Shown in pieces: positions 1 through 15,479 of a stretch of 64,000 nucleotides of DNA; positions within the stretch are counted from its first letter, which is position 1; each line of letters opens with the position of its first letter. Source of the DNA: Kryptolebias marmoratus (Eukaryota; Chordata; Actinopteri; Cyprinodontiformes; Rivulidae); contig NC_051433.1 in the NCBI RefSeq assembly GCF_001649575.2, positions 16,115,169 to 16,179,168 on the forward strand, given 5' to 3'. The translations under genes and the position numbers were made by a program. The notes below the pieces were generated by a model that had not been told where the DNA came from, did not search any database, and saw only the letters and a program-made list of their open reading frames with translations.

Positions 1-2280
1 ACCTTTAGCTTCTTTTTTTTTCTTCCTCTTCTTTCTCCACTTCATACTATCTGAGCAGTGTTCGCTTATAGACTGTGGGAGTGAACCCAAAATCTCAAAC
101 AACCATTGAGAAGGATAGAGTAGTATCTAAACAAAATGGTTGCTGGTTGTTCTATTTTAAAAAAATAAACACAAAAGCCTTGTGGAACCGCCTGAACTGT
201 CAGTGAAAAGACATAAAAGCCATTGTGAGATGAAACCTTCTTTGAGATTTTAAAATGGTTCCATAAAAACCTTATTGTGAAAACAATATGAGCTGCTAAC
301 TCCAGCATTTACTGATAAAAAAATGTTGGTGCTTGGATTATGTGTTGTGAATGACTCTCAGCTCCAATGCCAAATTTTAACACAATAACTGTTAAACTGA
401 CTGAATTATAGCCAATTTTATGTTCCCTAAGGTCAGTTGGGTGTGGCAGCCATCTTGAATTGGGTTGGCTCCAAAGGTTAATCATTTACATATATATATA
501 TCCAGTGATTTATTTTCCCTGGAGCTTTCATTAAACTCAAACCAAACCCAGCAGCTGTACTACAGAGCTGTGAAAGACCACTTCTGACAGTCATTTTATG
601 ACTTTCTACACACTGGCATGAAAAATTCCTCTTTTGTTATGGCCCCGAAACTTTCTTTTAGCTGTAAATCTGCTGGGCGTTAAGCTGTGGGGCTTTGATC
701 ATGTGCAGAATTGTTATGAATGCTTTCTATGTCTGAAAGGGCGCAGAGAAAAAGACATCTGACTTATAGAAGAGCCTCATCATATTTCAGGTCATTCCAT
801 TTAAAATGGACCTCAAGTTGACGCAGCAGAAAAAGCTCATAGTTATATCTAATAACTATAAGCTCATTTCTTCATGCTGGTTGACCTCTGTTGTCTTCTT
901 GTGGAGCTGCCGAAGCTGTCGCAGAACCTGTTTGTGTCATTAGTGTAAACTTTATCACAGCCAGGTCAGATTAAATAAATTATGAGACAGCTATTATGGT
1001 TTGGCTTCAGTTGAGGTCTTTTGTTGCATGTTTCATTATTCACTGAAGGGATTTGACAGAGAAAGCAGCAAGTCCCCCACCACCACCACCACCTTACAAA
1101 AAAAAACCTGAAAGTTTAATCCAGCCCCTCCTGCCTGGATGAGCACAAAAACGCTGCAGGAGTGTCCACCACATGACCAGAGGAAACTACATGAAGTGGA
1201 GCTAATATTTCATATGTACTAATGCAAATGCATGTGTATTATCTACATAATAATGCTGCCAATGATGCACAGTGTTGAAATAACATGACGAAAAAGGAAA
1301 GAAAAGAATAAAGAATCAAAAAAACAAACAAAGAAAAACTGTCTGCTGCCACTAGAGGGAGCTTTCATGCTGCAAGTGTAAAATAAACAAAATAAATAAG
1401 GGCCTTCTTAGTCAGTTTCATGCTCCTGTATTTGTTCATGAAATCTAAATAAAAGACTTGTTGATTGTCTTAATGCTTTTCTTGGTATATAAGGTATAAT
1501 AATATCAATAAAGGTGTTTATGTTTTGTATTTTATGCCATTAGCACTAAATTGTTGCTATTGTTTCATATTTCGTTTGTTTAGGTTTAAATAAATTAGGT
1601 GAAAAAGATTTCTGTTAATGTTCTGTTGTGAATCTTTTTTTTTTTTGGTAAACATTGGACTTTTTTGTAGATACATGATATTGATTATTTATTTGTGTTT
1701 ATACCCTGATGTTAAAATTAGGTCGACTTTGCATAGAAATGTTTTAATTATTATAGTTTCTTTTGATGCATTCTTACCTTTCTTCTGTGCTAAATAAAAC
1801 TTTTAAATTTTTGTATCATGTGATAAAACAGTATTAACTCCAGCATAAAGATGTAAACTGAACTATGTTTTGTTTTTCAGTGTGCTTATATAGACTGGTT
1901 GTTGCAAAAAAAAAAAAAAGACAATCAGGCTCTGAGTTAAAATAAAAAAATAAATCTATTATTATTTGTTAACAAAAATTTTCTTAACAACACAAAAAAA
2001 TACATAAAAGTATTTGATATATTTATTGAATAACAGTTTACATCGGTTAGACTGAAACAATTTTAAATCAGTAATTTTTATTTACAAAGTTCTCGTCCCA
2101 TAATAACTACGTCATCATTAATCGACCATGTGCCCTTCGAGGGCTGCTTAATGACTACTTCCGTCTCTCCCGACGTGTAATTGTGTGAAATGAGACCAAG
2201 AATTTATACATTACTGAGACAAAAGTTAATAAAGCATTTTACAGACTCTAAAACTTCAGTCTGTTTTATAACAGTTTTCG
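1..2280. other. Intergenic DNA left of cdk2
   Basis: AT-rich DNA with no supportable coding exon. Positions 350-545 hold a minus-strand remnant of the interspersed family that is best preserved at 41395-41690: a block with the complement of 'gactgaattatagcc' and of 'cagccatcttgaattgggtt'. A (CCA)n run lies at about 1077-1094. Position 1349-1361 carries a near-consensus CTCF core. Several AATAAA strings occur around 1390-1800, so part of this could be the 3' UTR of a plus-strand gene that lies left of the window, but no open frame supports that. Confidence 0.6.
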
Positions 2281-2741
2281 GAGAGGACGCTGCTCGGTGT
2301 GCGGTAAAACAAAAAAACTACTTACCACCCACCTAAATTAACCGGCACGTATTGGAGACAAAAACGCACGCACCCGGCGCAACGCGGGAAACGCTGTTGT
2401 GTTGGTTCACCGAGAAGCAACCGCCGCGCTACCCTTCAAATTCACGCGTACAATTAACTAACCAGGGGCTACAAATGTGTATGTTTTTCTTTCTGTGTGC
2501 TGCGCTTTGACTCGAGAGAGTTTATCCTCCGAGGGGTAACCCGCCGTCCTCCCGCTCTGGTGTTTCCGGGCCGGGTGAAGTGATCCGGGGCGGCAGTTAT
2601 CCTCTGTCGGTCACCGCGCTGCTCCTTAACGTCTGTCGCTGTCGCCACCGCGCGAGCGGCTGTTAGCTCCGACACAAAGAGAGAGGTCCTGCTAAGCAGC
2701 TAAAGCAAACAAACAAACTCTTCTGCCACTTCTTTTAAAAG
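2281..2741 (+). promoter_or_regulatory. cdk2: cdk2 promoter and 5' UTR, CpG-rich
   Basis: CpG dinucleotides are dense here compared with the AT-rich DNA on both sides, which suggests an unmethylated promoter island. GCGGGAAA at 2384-2391 is the exact complement of the E2F consensus TTTCCCGC. TTCAAA at 2436-2441 is the complement of a CHR-type TTTGAA element. No TATA box is visible. E2F/DREAM control is established for mammalian cell-cycle kinase genes; its use here is inferred. The transcription start was not located. Confidence 0.6.
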
Positions 2742-5323
<2,582 letters not shown>

Positions 5324-6090
5324 TTTGTGCGAAGCTGTCCGGGTGTTTAAACACCACTCATCTCTAAGCAATAAGGTCCACCCCTGCCTCGTCGCAGGTC
5401 CGAGCCTCGGACGGTCAGAGGATCTGGACACTACAGGATATGTAGGATTCTTCAGCCTTTTAAAATGCTGGATGGTCTGAAAGTTCCGCTGTTATTTCAG
5501 CCGCTATATTATAAGAGTTCAAAGTGTTTAAAATGTAATTTCTAATAATATTTTGCATATTTATGTGCAGCTGTCAAATTTGATCTGTTATCTGTGATTT
5601 GGGACTCACTCAGTTCCAGTCAGACACTATAGTGCCTCCCACTGAGTTCTTCCTAAATAGTTTCCTAGCTTGCGGATGTCCGAAATCAGGGGTTAGAACT
5701 AAATATGATTAAACCTTTTGTGGGATTGTGGAAGGATAAAACTGCACGCTTTGTAAGGTGAAGCAATGAAAAACAGTCGGTGCTTTAAACAACCTGAGGT
5801 TACAGGAGTTTTGGTTTGGGTTTTTTTTCCCTCAAAGTTGAATTTTCTGTCAGTTCTTTGCACCGTTTGGGTCCAAATTATATCAGAGGGGCTTTAAAGC
5901 TGCGTCTTTCCTGAAAACTGAAGTTCTTGGATTCAAAACAAAAATGTCCAATGTAGTTTTTGCAGAATTAAATTTGCTGTTGCATCTTTGTTTTTATTGT
6001 AGATTTTATCCAAACCTAATGCACAGTTTTAAAAAAAAAATAGATATTGTTTATATAGAGTTGAACAAAATAAACTTGTTTAAAAGGTCG
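5324..6090 (+). other. cdk2: cdk2 3' UTR
   Basis: Follows the cdk2 stop codon. A canonical AATAAA at 6069-6074 is a likely polyadenylation signal, giving a UTR of roughly 770 bases. The short open frames here have no recognisable homology. Confidence 0.55.
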
Positions 6091-6679
6091 TTGGTGGTTG
6101 TACGCTTACATTATCAAGTCGACAGGTGGAACGTCGTCGGGCAGGAGTAGAAACGCCTTTAATTTGAAGGGGCAGCGGAGTCTTATACTGGAGGTAAACG
6201 TAAGAATTCATCTTTTTTTTTTTTTTTCCTTTTAGAGTCGAGACGAGCTGGAGCCTGTCTCCTGCAGGGGTGGGGTACACCCTGGACCCATATCCAAAGT
6301 GAGACTCAGAATTAGAGACTGCTCTCAGAGGTCGACTGATGAGGGTTTCTAAATAATTAATGATGGTCTGCAGGAATCAGGGCAGCTGATGGGTCAGTTT
6401 ATGAAACTAATTTTAAATGTGACGGTTTAGATTTCATGCAGACGGATTTATTTAGATTTGGAAGAAAAACAAACAGTTGAAGACATCTGGAATAATACTT
6501 AGAGCATTCAATAATAATAATAATAACAATAATAGGTCTCAGAATGTAACTCAAGTATAAGAACTCTTATTCCCACCTGTGTGCTTACCTTTAAATGAAC
6601 TTTTTCTCAGGAGTGCCTTTGTTGAAAATCTGCCTAAATAATTGGTTGACTAGTCAGTCGCACTTGAACAGTCCGCCAT

Positions 6680-6985
6680 TGTTTAATTAAGTCATCCATC
6701 CATCTTCTTTCCGTTTCAAAGATAGGTGGGGGACACCCTGGACAGGTCACAAGTCCATCGCAGGGACACAGAGACAAATAACCACTCACACTCTCACCTA
6801 GGGATGATTTTAAGAGTTACCAATTACCCTAACATTCATGTTTTTGGTCTGTGGGAGGAAAGCCCGGGGTATACCCATGTGAGCACAGGGAGAACATGTA
6901 AACTCCACCCAGGTTGGGAATTGATCATCCAACCTTCTTGCTGCGAGGCGACAGCTCTAACCACTGCACCACCTGTTAAATTAGC
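6680..6985 (-). mobile_element. LINE 3' tail fragment, minus strand
   Basis: Read on the minus strand this matches the plus-strand copy at 17060-17315: both carry the 'gtgagtgtgaatggttgttt' region, 'ggactg', a 'ccc' block and an end in (TGGA)n (ATCCATCCATC on the plus strand at about 6690). This is the common teleost LINE tail with 'cggtttccccccacag'-like and 'tgcaggttaactgg'-like segments. 5'-truncated and non-coding. The clade (L2/CR1 type) is my guess. The plus-strand open frame here is not a gene. Confidence 0.6.
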
Positions 6986-7059
6986 TGTCTTACTTAATTC
7001 ACACCAACTAGTCAAATACACCTTAAAACAGCAGATCAGATTATTTGAGCGGGAAATGG

Positions 7060-7270
7060 AAGAAACAATGAATATCTTACCTGTTGTAGATAACTTTAAA
7101 TGATTACCTCGGTTTGGAGAAACAGAGTTTAATTCTGACCAGATTGATGAAAGAAAATAATCTAATTTTCTATGCCTGAAACAATTCACTTTGATAATAA
7201 TTATGTACACAGATACAGCGTTAAAAGCGGCACACGGAACAACAGACTTAAATCCCAGCCAAGCCAAACT
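7060..7270 (+). mobile_element. Foldback MITE family A, partial copy
   Basis: Contains the family signature 'atcttacctgttgtagata' followed by 'cctcggtttggagaaacaga' and 'ttaattctgaccagattgatga'. The arm matches the left arms at 36110 and 55990. Only one arm is present, so the copy is truncated or solo. It lies between cdk2 and olfml3. Confidence 0.6.
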
Positions 7271-7347
7271 GATCCTCTGTCCGATTCAGACATAACTGCT
7301 TGAGGCTTTATGACAGTCAGTGCTCACGAATCTCTGAGAAAAAGGTG

Positions 7348-7868
7348 TTTATTAAAAGGAGATGACTCCAAAGTGCTGCACCATACCTCCAACTGGGTGT
7401 AGCAGGGAAAGATACAAGAAAATGAACATATTGAACAAAAACAGACCGTCTAACAGGTGAAACGGAAAATAATCATAACAAGCACATGTAAACATGGATA
7501 TGTGTAGATGAAAAGAAATGCACTGGACCAAAAAAGTAAATTAAGTAGTGGTGATGTGTGTGTGTGTGTGTGGTACAGCAGGTTCTCACACACAATCTAA
7601 CATTTGGTTTCCAATGACTGCCGAGGATGCTAAAATGGTGACATTTGCATTTAAAACACCAGAATTAGGCAAACAAAGTAATAAAATGAAAAATAAATTT
7701 TGATGGTTCTGATGCTGTCTTAAAGGGATAGCCAATTATTTTCTAGTGTGAAGTGTATGGTGGAGTTCAAACACTGTTTTGGGTTTTGACTGAAGTAAAA
7801 TAGATGCCACACATGCTGGTACAGTCAAAAAACAAAACAAAAAACTGCTTGCTTTGGTTTTGTTCAGC
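7348..7868 (-). other. olfml3 3' UTR
   Basis: Downstream of the olfml3 stop on the minus strand. AATAAA on the minus strand (TTTATT at 7348-7353) is a candidate poly(A) signal, giving a UTR near 520 bases. It contains a short (GT)n run at about 7553-7571. Confidence 0.45.
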
Positions 7869-10800
7869 TCAAATTTCTAACTTCTGTTTCATAGTAAGTT
7901 TGTAGAGGATCTGGTAGCCGTCGTCCCAGGCGTAGAGCAGCTGCTCCTGTGGGTTGTACTTCAGGCTGGAGTGAGATCCGTAGCGTTTGGGGAAGTAAAC
8001 CAGAGGCGCCTCCTCGCTCGTCACCAGGTCGTTCACGTCAAACACGCACTGCACTTGTGAGCGACCGGGCTGCTTGGTGTTGTACACCACGTACAGAGTG
8101 CCGCAGATGACGAAGCCCACCTCTGCATTCTCTCTCGGACAGTTCGTGTCCCACATCTGCTCGATGTCCAACGAGCCGCTGTCCATCTTGGCCAGGGAGA
8201 TGTGCCTCTCGTTCTGCCGCGTGGCGTAAATGGCCCACAGGCCTTCCTCGTCCACAGCCAGGTCCATGACCGTGTCGGGGTTCAGGCCGTACACGGGGAC
8301 GTGGTCCTGAACTGGAAACACCGTGCTGTCTGTCACAGAGCTGTTCCCCATGTCGTATTTAACCACCATTATCTCCTCGGCCTGGGTTACGTAGTACACG
8401 TGGTTATTGTAGACCACGTGGCCCGTCCCCCTCCAGGCGGACGGGAGCTTCAGGTTAGTGGACAGAGAGAGGCCCTGCGAGCGGGTGAAGTCTTTGACGT
8501 CAGCGAACTCGTTGATGGTGTCCTCAGCTGTCCCGTTGAAGATGAAGACCTTCCCCGAGGCTCCGCTGGTGTCTTTGGTCCACGTGCCCTTTGACCCTCC
8601 GACTCGCTTCAGGATCTTCATGGCTTTTATACTGGACATCATGTCACTGCAGTCTGCAAATGAGACGTGGACGTGCTTATCATTGCTGGTCAAAAATCTC
8701 CAGCAGCTTTAAAATGTTTTTTTTTTTTTTTGAAGAACCCTGAAAATGCATTGTGTGTTTTAGCTCTCCTTCCAATCTAGTGTTTCAAGATGATTGTTTC
8801 AATCTGCAAAACTAACTTAGCTTAAATAAAAGGCTCTGGTATTTCAAATAAAAAAAATCTTCATTTATAATAACTGCATAAATCTCAGTTACCAGTTACG
8901 GTTATAAACATTCAATATCTTACCTGCTGTAGATAGGTCTTTGAACGACCTCAGTTTGGAGAAACAGTCTTTTGTCAGTCCTGTCAGAACCAAACTCTGT
9001 TCTGTTTTCACTGCAGCAGGTGAGATAATAATTGTTCCTATCCTTTCCACAGGACCACACTTTCAAAAGATTGGAACTGTCACTTTAAGCTTTCGTGCTC
9101 TTCCTGGGGGTTTAGAATAGTTTGAGACACCAAGCCGCCGTTCAGATGGGAATATGTAAATGTCAACCTTTTGTCCACACAGTAACTGGTTCTTAGGACC
9201 TCCAGAACAGTATTTTTTATAAAAACTGTACTAGATTGAATAAATAATGAAACGCCACCCTTGCGTTTTCGCGTAAACAGTTATGTCATAACCCCACCTC
9301 TAACTTAATCTACAACCTGAGGGCATCCTCTTATTTTTCTATGTGTTTTCATTTCAAGTAGAGAAAACAGGAAACCAAGTGTACAAACTTTACGTGCATA
9401 TTCCACAATTTATTTCCTGATTTCTGTGTGTTTTGGTGGCAGCATTACGGCACCGTCCACACGCCTGGCAAGGATGCTGCAGTGTTTTGGGTTGTTTCAG
9501 GTGATTCTGTTCGGTTGAAGACAATCTGAGAAACGGTACAGTGCGTTTCCATGCAGAAAAGCCCTAAATATGTGTGAACATGCATCGTTGTCAGTCTCTG
9601 AAACTTGTCCCGGCTGTACCTCAGCTCTTATCCAATGTCAGATTTATGTTTTTATTTTTTAAATAAATCCTCTGCAGCAGTCATTGGGCTTGGAGATGGC
9701 TGTCACAGATGGAATAATCATTTTAAATGAATTATTTAGGCTGTTTATTAGAATACATATTACAGTAAATGGTCACTTTTATGTAAAATGACCCACAAGA
9801 AGCATCGGTGGTGATGTTGTTCAAGTGGGCTTAGAGAACAAGAAATAAAAAGACCAGCTTTCCCTTTGATGGATAAATATTTAGCCTCCTAAACCACGGC
9901 AGGTTCAGTGTTTTAGCTGTGTCTCACCTGTGAGTTTGAAGTATTTGGAGTTCTGCTTCTTGGTCACCAGAGTCACCTGCTGCTCTATCAGCTTGTCGTC
10001 CACGTCCACACACGGCTGGGCCCCGTTATGGGTCTCCAGGTAGTCCAGTTCCCGTTCCACCCGGTCCACCCTCGTCCCCACGCTGTCCAGGTTCGTTCTC
10101 AGAGTTTCCTTCTCTTTGTCCAGACTCTCCAGCTGCAAAACCATCTGCTGCTTCAGCTCCCGCAGCTCCGAGGCATAGCGGGTGGTCTGCTCTTGCCACA
10201 GAGTGATCCTGTCCTGTTTTTAATCAGATCCATCAGTGTTGGACACAACCTGTTTACGTTTCTGTGTAAAAAAACCATTAACTATAGCATTTATTTTTCT
10301 TTATAGACACAGTGAATGCTAGAAATGACTCAAGGTGACAATCTGGACATACAGGGTCAGTCAAGTGTTTTTCAGTGAAATGTTCTGAATGTTTTCTACT
10401 GCAGCTTTGAAACAGATCTGTGAACGGAAGAAAGAAAATTAGAAGAGATCCCATCTACAGGTAATATGAGCTAACAAATCAGAGACTGAAGGACAGGGAT
10501 AACTCATAATAGATAACTTTGCTAAGAAACTATTTTAGATTGGACTTTTTAGGCACTATAGTCAAAAAGATTGTTCCTCATAATGAAGTTTATGAAAAAT
10601 ACCAAAGCTGGCACAGTTTATACTATAACTTTAGCACCAACCTGGTGATTCCCAAAGAGCTGTTAGCTGAAAACAGGACATACAGCCAATGACCAGCTGA
10701 AGGATGATGCGTCTTTCAGGTCTTTGATGATTTTTTTTCCTCTTTTTGTTAAAGAGATGAGTTTCAGATAATGTCCTTCTGCTGTAAATAGTATTTTTGA

Positions 10801-11323
10801 GGCCTGAAGCTTCTTCTTTTGTCCTCCACTTGTCAACCCTCCTTATATTTGAAGCACACCCTGCACAATACGCTGTCAGGCTCAGGTACAAGAACCGGAC
10901 AGAAAATGAGTGGAAGAGCAGCCAAAGTGCAAAGGAAATGTTTTGAAAGACCTTCAGTAAGCATGGAGAACTGTTGATACAGACCAGTTTAAAATTATTA
11001 CAAGAAAGTCCTTATTTTTTATAGCACTACTAAACATTCAGACTTAAAAGCTGCACATTTTCTCCAGATGAGACGCTCATATCCTGTACAGATGATGAAG
11101 AGCAGTATTTTCCAGTATTTTCCCCAGGATTTGCCCACATCTGCATTCCATTGCATCTGTCATGTCCCTGAAAGTTTCCTGTCGGGGAGGGGGGACTCTG
11201 GAGCGCCGGTCAAGACAGTCTTACCTCGATGGCAAGCAGCCTCCTCTCCAAGTAGTCAATCAGTGCTTGATGCTGAGCCGTGGCGACGCAGGCCAAAGCA
11301 ACCAAGACCACGAGCCCTCTCAT
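7869..11323 (-). CDS. olfml3: Olfactomedin-like protein 3, 3 exons
   Basis: Secreted glycoprotein of the olfactomedin family. Vertebrate OLFML3 acts as a matrix scaffold and binds BMP1/chordin-type proteins. Exons in transcript order: 11323-11225, 10213-9928 and 8653-7869 (stop TGA). Junction phases are 0 and 1, with GT/AG introns. The product is 389 aa; human OLFML3 is 406. Residues 1-16 are a hydrophobic signal peptide. Residues about 24-110 are a heptad-rich coiled coil with 'DYLERRL' and 'ERELDYLETHN'. From C130 onward there is an olfactomedin domain with 'MKILKR', 'GTWTKD', 'CPRENAEVGFVICGTLYVVYN' split motifs and 'YAWDDGYQILYKL'. The conserved cysteine before CPRE... is present as DC at 129-130. 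Two copies (a and b) exist in some fish; I cannot say which this is. It is divergent from avil and convergent with cdk2. Confidence 0.93.
8895..9095 (+). mobile_element. Foldback MITE family A, short copy in olfml3 intron 2
   Basis: Has the left-arm signature 'atcttacctgctgtagatag' at about 8918, then 'acgacctcagtttggagaaa', and ends with 'ggaactgtcactttaag', the family's right terminus. The interior is deleted relative to the 36110 and 55990 copies. Confidence 0.6.
10330..11015 (-). mobile_element. Mariner-like repeat family C copy in olfml3 intron 1
   Basis: Shares 'gtcctccacttgtcaac', 'gcacaata' and 'aggtacaagaac' with the copy at 20137-20653, and the complement of the 39935-40485 copy. 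No transposase frame is visible. The right part (10640-10915) is the best preserved. The boundaries are approximate. Confidence 0.55.
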
Positions 11324-12169
11324 TGTGGGTCAGCTCGGTCACTTTGAGCTCTCTTCATAAAATCCTGACTGGAGTGGAGGGAGAGGGAGCGCAGGAGCCA
11401 GCAGACTCCCAGAGGTGGGCTGGAATGTTTTACTAAGCTGTCTGGGAGGAGCCAGAAGGAAATGGAAGCACAAGATGCAATTCTTCTAACTGGATCTCTG
11501 TTTGACGCTCGTCCTGGCTGGTGGCTTGGTTGTAATAAACTGCAGGTTTGGCTCTAAGGTTGGCGGACAGGATATTAATGTGAAACATGACCACAACTTA
11601 CGTAAGAGAAGGAAGAAATTTGCTGGAGTCAATAAGGCAGAAAGGAGGGGGAAAGCAGTGGGTTGGGTTTATATTTTGAATAAAATAGGTCCTATTGAGC
11701 ACAGCCTCTTCTGGTTTTATTCCTTATTTATTTAAGGAAAGACAACTTTAAATTGGAAAATGGCCTCTGAACAAAGTTAACACAAGGCTTCTTCTCTTTA
11801 AGTGACATCTGGAAGTTTAGGTACCTGGCTGAACGTTTCATAAAGCTTTCTGTTTGCAGATATGGTTGGATCAGATATTTCAGAAAGCTTCGGGGGCTGG
11901 AGGTCTCAGGTGTTTGTGTTAGGCTTGGATGGGTTTTGATGTTTTTAATTTCCTCCAAATTCCTTGGATCGCTCTTTCACGCAGTGCACTGTTCATGGAG
12001 AAATGCAGATCAGTCTTTCTTTGAGGAAATGAGTTTTTTTAAACAGTTCGGTGATTTATTTATTTATTTTTTGTCTGAACTTGTTGGGAAACTTAAAGAT
12101 TTTTTGCAGTTTTTGATCCTTAAAGTTTCAGCCTGTCATAAATAATGAATAATGACTTTTCTTGCACTC

Positions 12170-12715
12170 AGTCATGATCAGCTGTTTTGGCTATAATTCA
12201 GTCAGTTTTACAGATATTGTTCCAAAATTTAGTGTTGTAGTCACTCAGCTTAATTTTTAACACGTTCTTAGCATTTTAAGATTGTACAAAATCTTTGCTC
12301 TTAATTTTTTGGACTCAACTCTGTCTGTTAGCAAAATATCTCATGAACTGCTGCTTTTAATCAAACTTTCAGGAAATAATAACTGGATGTACATCTACAG
12401 ATGATTCATTTTTAGAGCCAACCCAATTCAAGATGGTTGCCACAACTAATAATTAACATTAGGCAACACAAAAATGACTATAACTCAGTCAGTTTTACCA
12501 AATTTGGGCTAAAATTTGATGTGGTAGTAACTGAGAGTCATTCACAACATATACTCTGAGTGGGGCATCTCACGATATTGCATGAGATAATAAATAGCAT
12601 TATTTTTGACTAAAACAACTACAACTCTGTAAATTCTCAACATATGATCTTAGTCTAAATCTCTTGAAATGTATGAAAGGTGAAGGGTGACATGAATTTC
12701 TTTGAGGAATGCCAG
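12170..12715 (+). repeat. Interspersed repeat family B, tandem partial copies
   Basis: A partial copy (12170-12260, 'taattcagtcagttttacag') is followed by a longer one (12310-12715) with 'gttagcaaaatatctcatga', 'caacccaattcaagatggtt' and 'gtggtagtaactgagagtca'. It ends near 'tgaatttctttgaggaatgc', a mutated version of the palindromic terminus seen at 41667-41690. No coding potential. Confidence 0.7.
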
Positions 12716-13959
12716 ACCTTTAATTATAAGTTAAACTTTTAGTTTCACATGTCATTGTTTTACATAAATAAGGTGTGTCTTCCAGTTTTTGTCTTATAAA
12801 AAGACAGTTTGCTGTTTGTGGACTGTCTCTGCTGCAGATAAGCAAAGAATCCACTTCATGAAGCAGCATAAATAAAGGCCTCATAGGGTTGCAATTTTTG
12901 CTCTGCATGAATTACATGACCACATTTCCAAACTTTTGTATACAAATGTCCATTTTACTTTCTGAGGCCACCAGAGTTACTGTAAACTGAATACAATATG
13001 TTTCTCGAGGTTCTTTGTGTCTCGAGTGAAGCCAACAGCTTAACAAAACAAAACCAGTCATTAGAGGAGTAAATTAAAGAGAAACAGAAGGACATAGATT
13101 AGAAACTACATCTGGTTTCCTCTCTAATTATATGCCCACCTTTGTAAACAAAACCAAGATGACAATGGTGCACATATCGGTGTACCATTTATTAGATGTG
13201 GGCTGACCGAAGTCCAGCACACGGTTTCCAGTTAGGACACATCGCAGGAGTTTCAGGAGCTTTAAAATCTTCTCTGTGTGTGAAATCATGAAGGCAAAAG
13301 TAACAAAAGTTTGCTGCTCAAGGCAGTTTTAATTATAAAAGCAAACACTGAGCACACCCTGTGTGCCTGAGGTGGTAAATGGACTTTGCAAAGCAAACCA
13401 GGGTTCCTTTAATTCTTTAGGAACTACAATGGAAATACTTTGCATGTTCATGTTAACAGAACCACTGCGGTGCATCTGTGTGCAGACACTGTGTCGGTGC
13501 TATTTCCGTTTTTGGAACGCTCCGGAGTTCTTCTATCAGTCATTCCAGGAAACACGTCACCAGTCCACCTTTCATCTGTTACACCCTGAAATCATCAGGA
13601 AAAGAAGATAATAACTGAACTGAATTCTATTTAACTTGAGCCAAAGAATGCTGGCCTTACAGTAGATACCAAACACGGCCAATGAGAGTAATGGTCTGAG
13701 ACTGGCCAACCTAAAAGTTGCCAGTGGTTCCCAAATGTAAATCACTTTTCCACTTGCATGGTTACAATCATAACAGCTGTTAAAGCTTGCAGAATTATAT
13801 GCAAAAATCCCTTAAGCAGTGCAGGATCCAAACCATGAGTAAAAAAAAAAATAGATCAAGTTTTGTTGTATTTAAAAAATAAATTTGTTCCATCTGGCTG
13901 CCACTATGTGGAGAAATCTCAGGTCTTTAAAAGTTGGACTCTTTGAGGGAGTTAATGGC

Positions 13960-14060
13960 AAACAATATCTTACCTGCTGTAGATAGCTGATGAACAATCT
14001 CAGTTTCTAACTAGATTCACAAACTAATGTTTAATCCAAGCAGTCAGGATTAAATTTGGT
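13960..14060 (+). mobile_element. Foldback MITE family A, solo arm
   Basis: Carries 'aatatcttacctgctgtaga' and 'caatctcagttt', then diverges. A fragment of the family seen complete at 36110-36755. Confidence 0.5.
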
Positions 14061-15479
14061 TTCTTCAAACTGAAGCTGATACCCAAAACGTTTGACCCAA
14101 GTCATACGGGTCAGTGTTACTAAATACTAAGACAATGTATGCAAACTTGTTTGGGCATTCAGCAAATAGAAATAAACTTTTGGAATCCCAACTGACCTAA
14201 AACAGAAAAGGTTTGTTTTTTTTAAACAGTGTACGTAAACATCTGGTTTACTAAGGCGAGATAATGACAAGCACAGAGCAATAATTGCTGATTGACAAGT
14301 TAGAACCAGGCAAAAGGAGCTTGACCAGAATTAACGAGAGGAAAACCATATTTAAAGTAAAACAGGAAATAAAGGGCTACATAACAGAATGAAATAAGAA
14401 TACAACATATATGGGCGCAAAACAAGATAAACTAACAAAGCTAAAAACACTGACATTTTCTCATAAGTGTGCACACAATAAATGCTCTGACAGAGCAAAC
14501 TGACCGTTTCTTTTTTCATGCAAAGTCAAAACATCACATTTGTATGAGTATACAAGCCCTTATCTGTATTACTGGTTTGTTTTAGTAAAAGATAAACCTT
14601 TGCCCAAGTCTGAGTGTATGAATGAGCTATAAATGAAAATGATTTACAATTTAATGCTATCTAATTCACATTAAACTCCCAATGACACACTTCTTTTCAT
14701 ATATATATATATATATATATGAATGTGCTTGCTTGAATATAAAAAAAACTAATAAAAAAATGTATGAGACTTTATTTGTTCAAGCTCTGGTTTAAATTAT
14801 TTTTCTGTGCAGATGTACCTTAAAAAAACTGACATTTCTTATGTTTCTTTAAATCACTAAAATGGTTTTTGTTGTGTTTAAACGTGCAATAAAGCAGTCA
14901 TTTGATGAACCACACATCTCCCCACGTCGTACTTCAGTTGGTTAACACTTTATCAGCAGAGTACGCTTCATGTATCTGACGGATTTCTGTGTGGTGTTGG
15001 TGAAACCTGAGCAACAAGCCTTTATTTTCTTATTTTAAATCCCATTAACTGGGTGTTAAAATGTAAAATAAAGATGAACACCAGTATTCATCACAGAAGG
15101 CAGCTGGAGGAAAGAGGACAGCTCGATCCTGGAACGTCATGATGTCCCCGATCCACAGATCTGTTTGCGGTTTGGAATCAGGAAATGAGGTAACAGTTTC
15201 TTATTCATTATGTTTTTTTCACATCCAGTGAGGTAATGCAGGATTCTTAAAATGCTACAAAGTGACTTAGGCACCTAATTATCATTGTTTTAATCAAAAG
15301 AGCTACAAATCTTAAAGTATACTGTATATTGATAAACATTTACAGTGCAGATGATGTAAATGTGGTTGCATGATAGAGATGATCAGTGTTACTATGTGAG
15401 TATTTGAATATGAGTCAATGCTTTTTTCCTTATCCAGCACATTTGCCTACAGGATCTCAAATTTTCCTCCGTGATTGGG

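Larger units (their letters stand above)
11324..15479. other. Intergenic DNA between divergent olfml3 and avil
   Basis: About 4.2 kb between two genes transcribed away from each other, so both promoters should lie here. I see no clear TATA box or CpG island. It holds repeat family B (12170-12715), a partial MITE A arm (13960-14060), and an (AT)n run at 14699-14720. The short open frames have no recognisable homology. Confidence 0.6.

Noticed and set aside
6726..7267. 125- and 143-codon frames on both strands between cdk2 and olfml3
   Set aside because: They cover the LINE tail and MITE A fragment; no protein motif.
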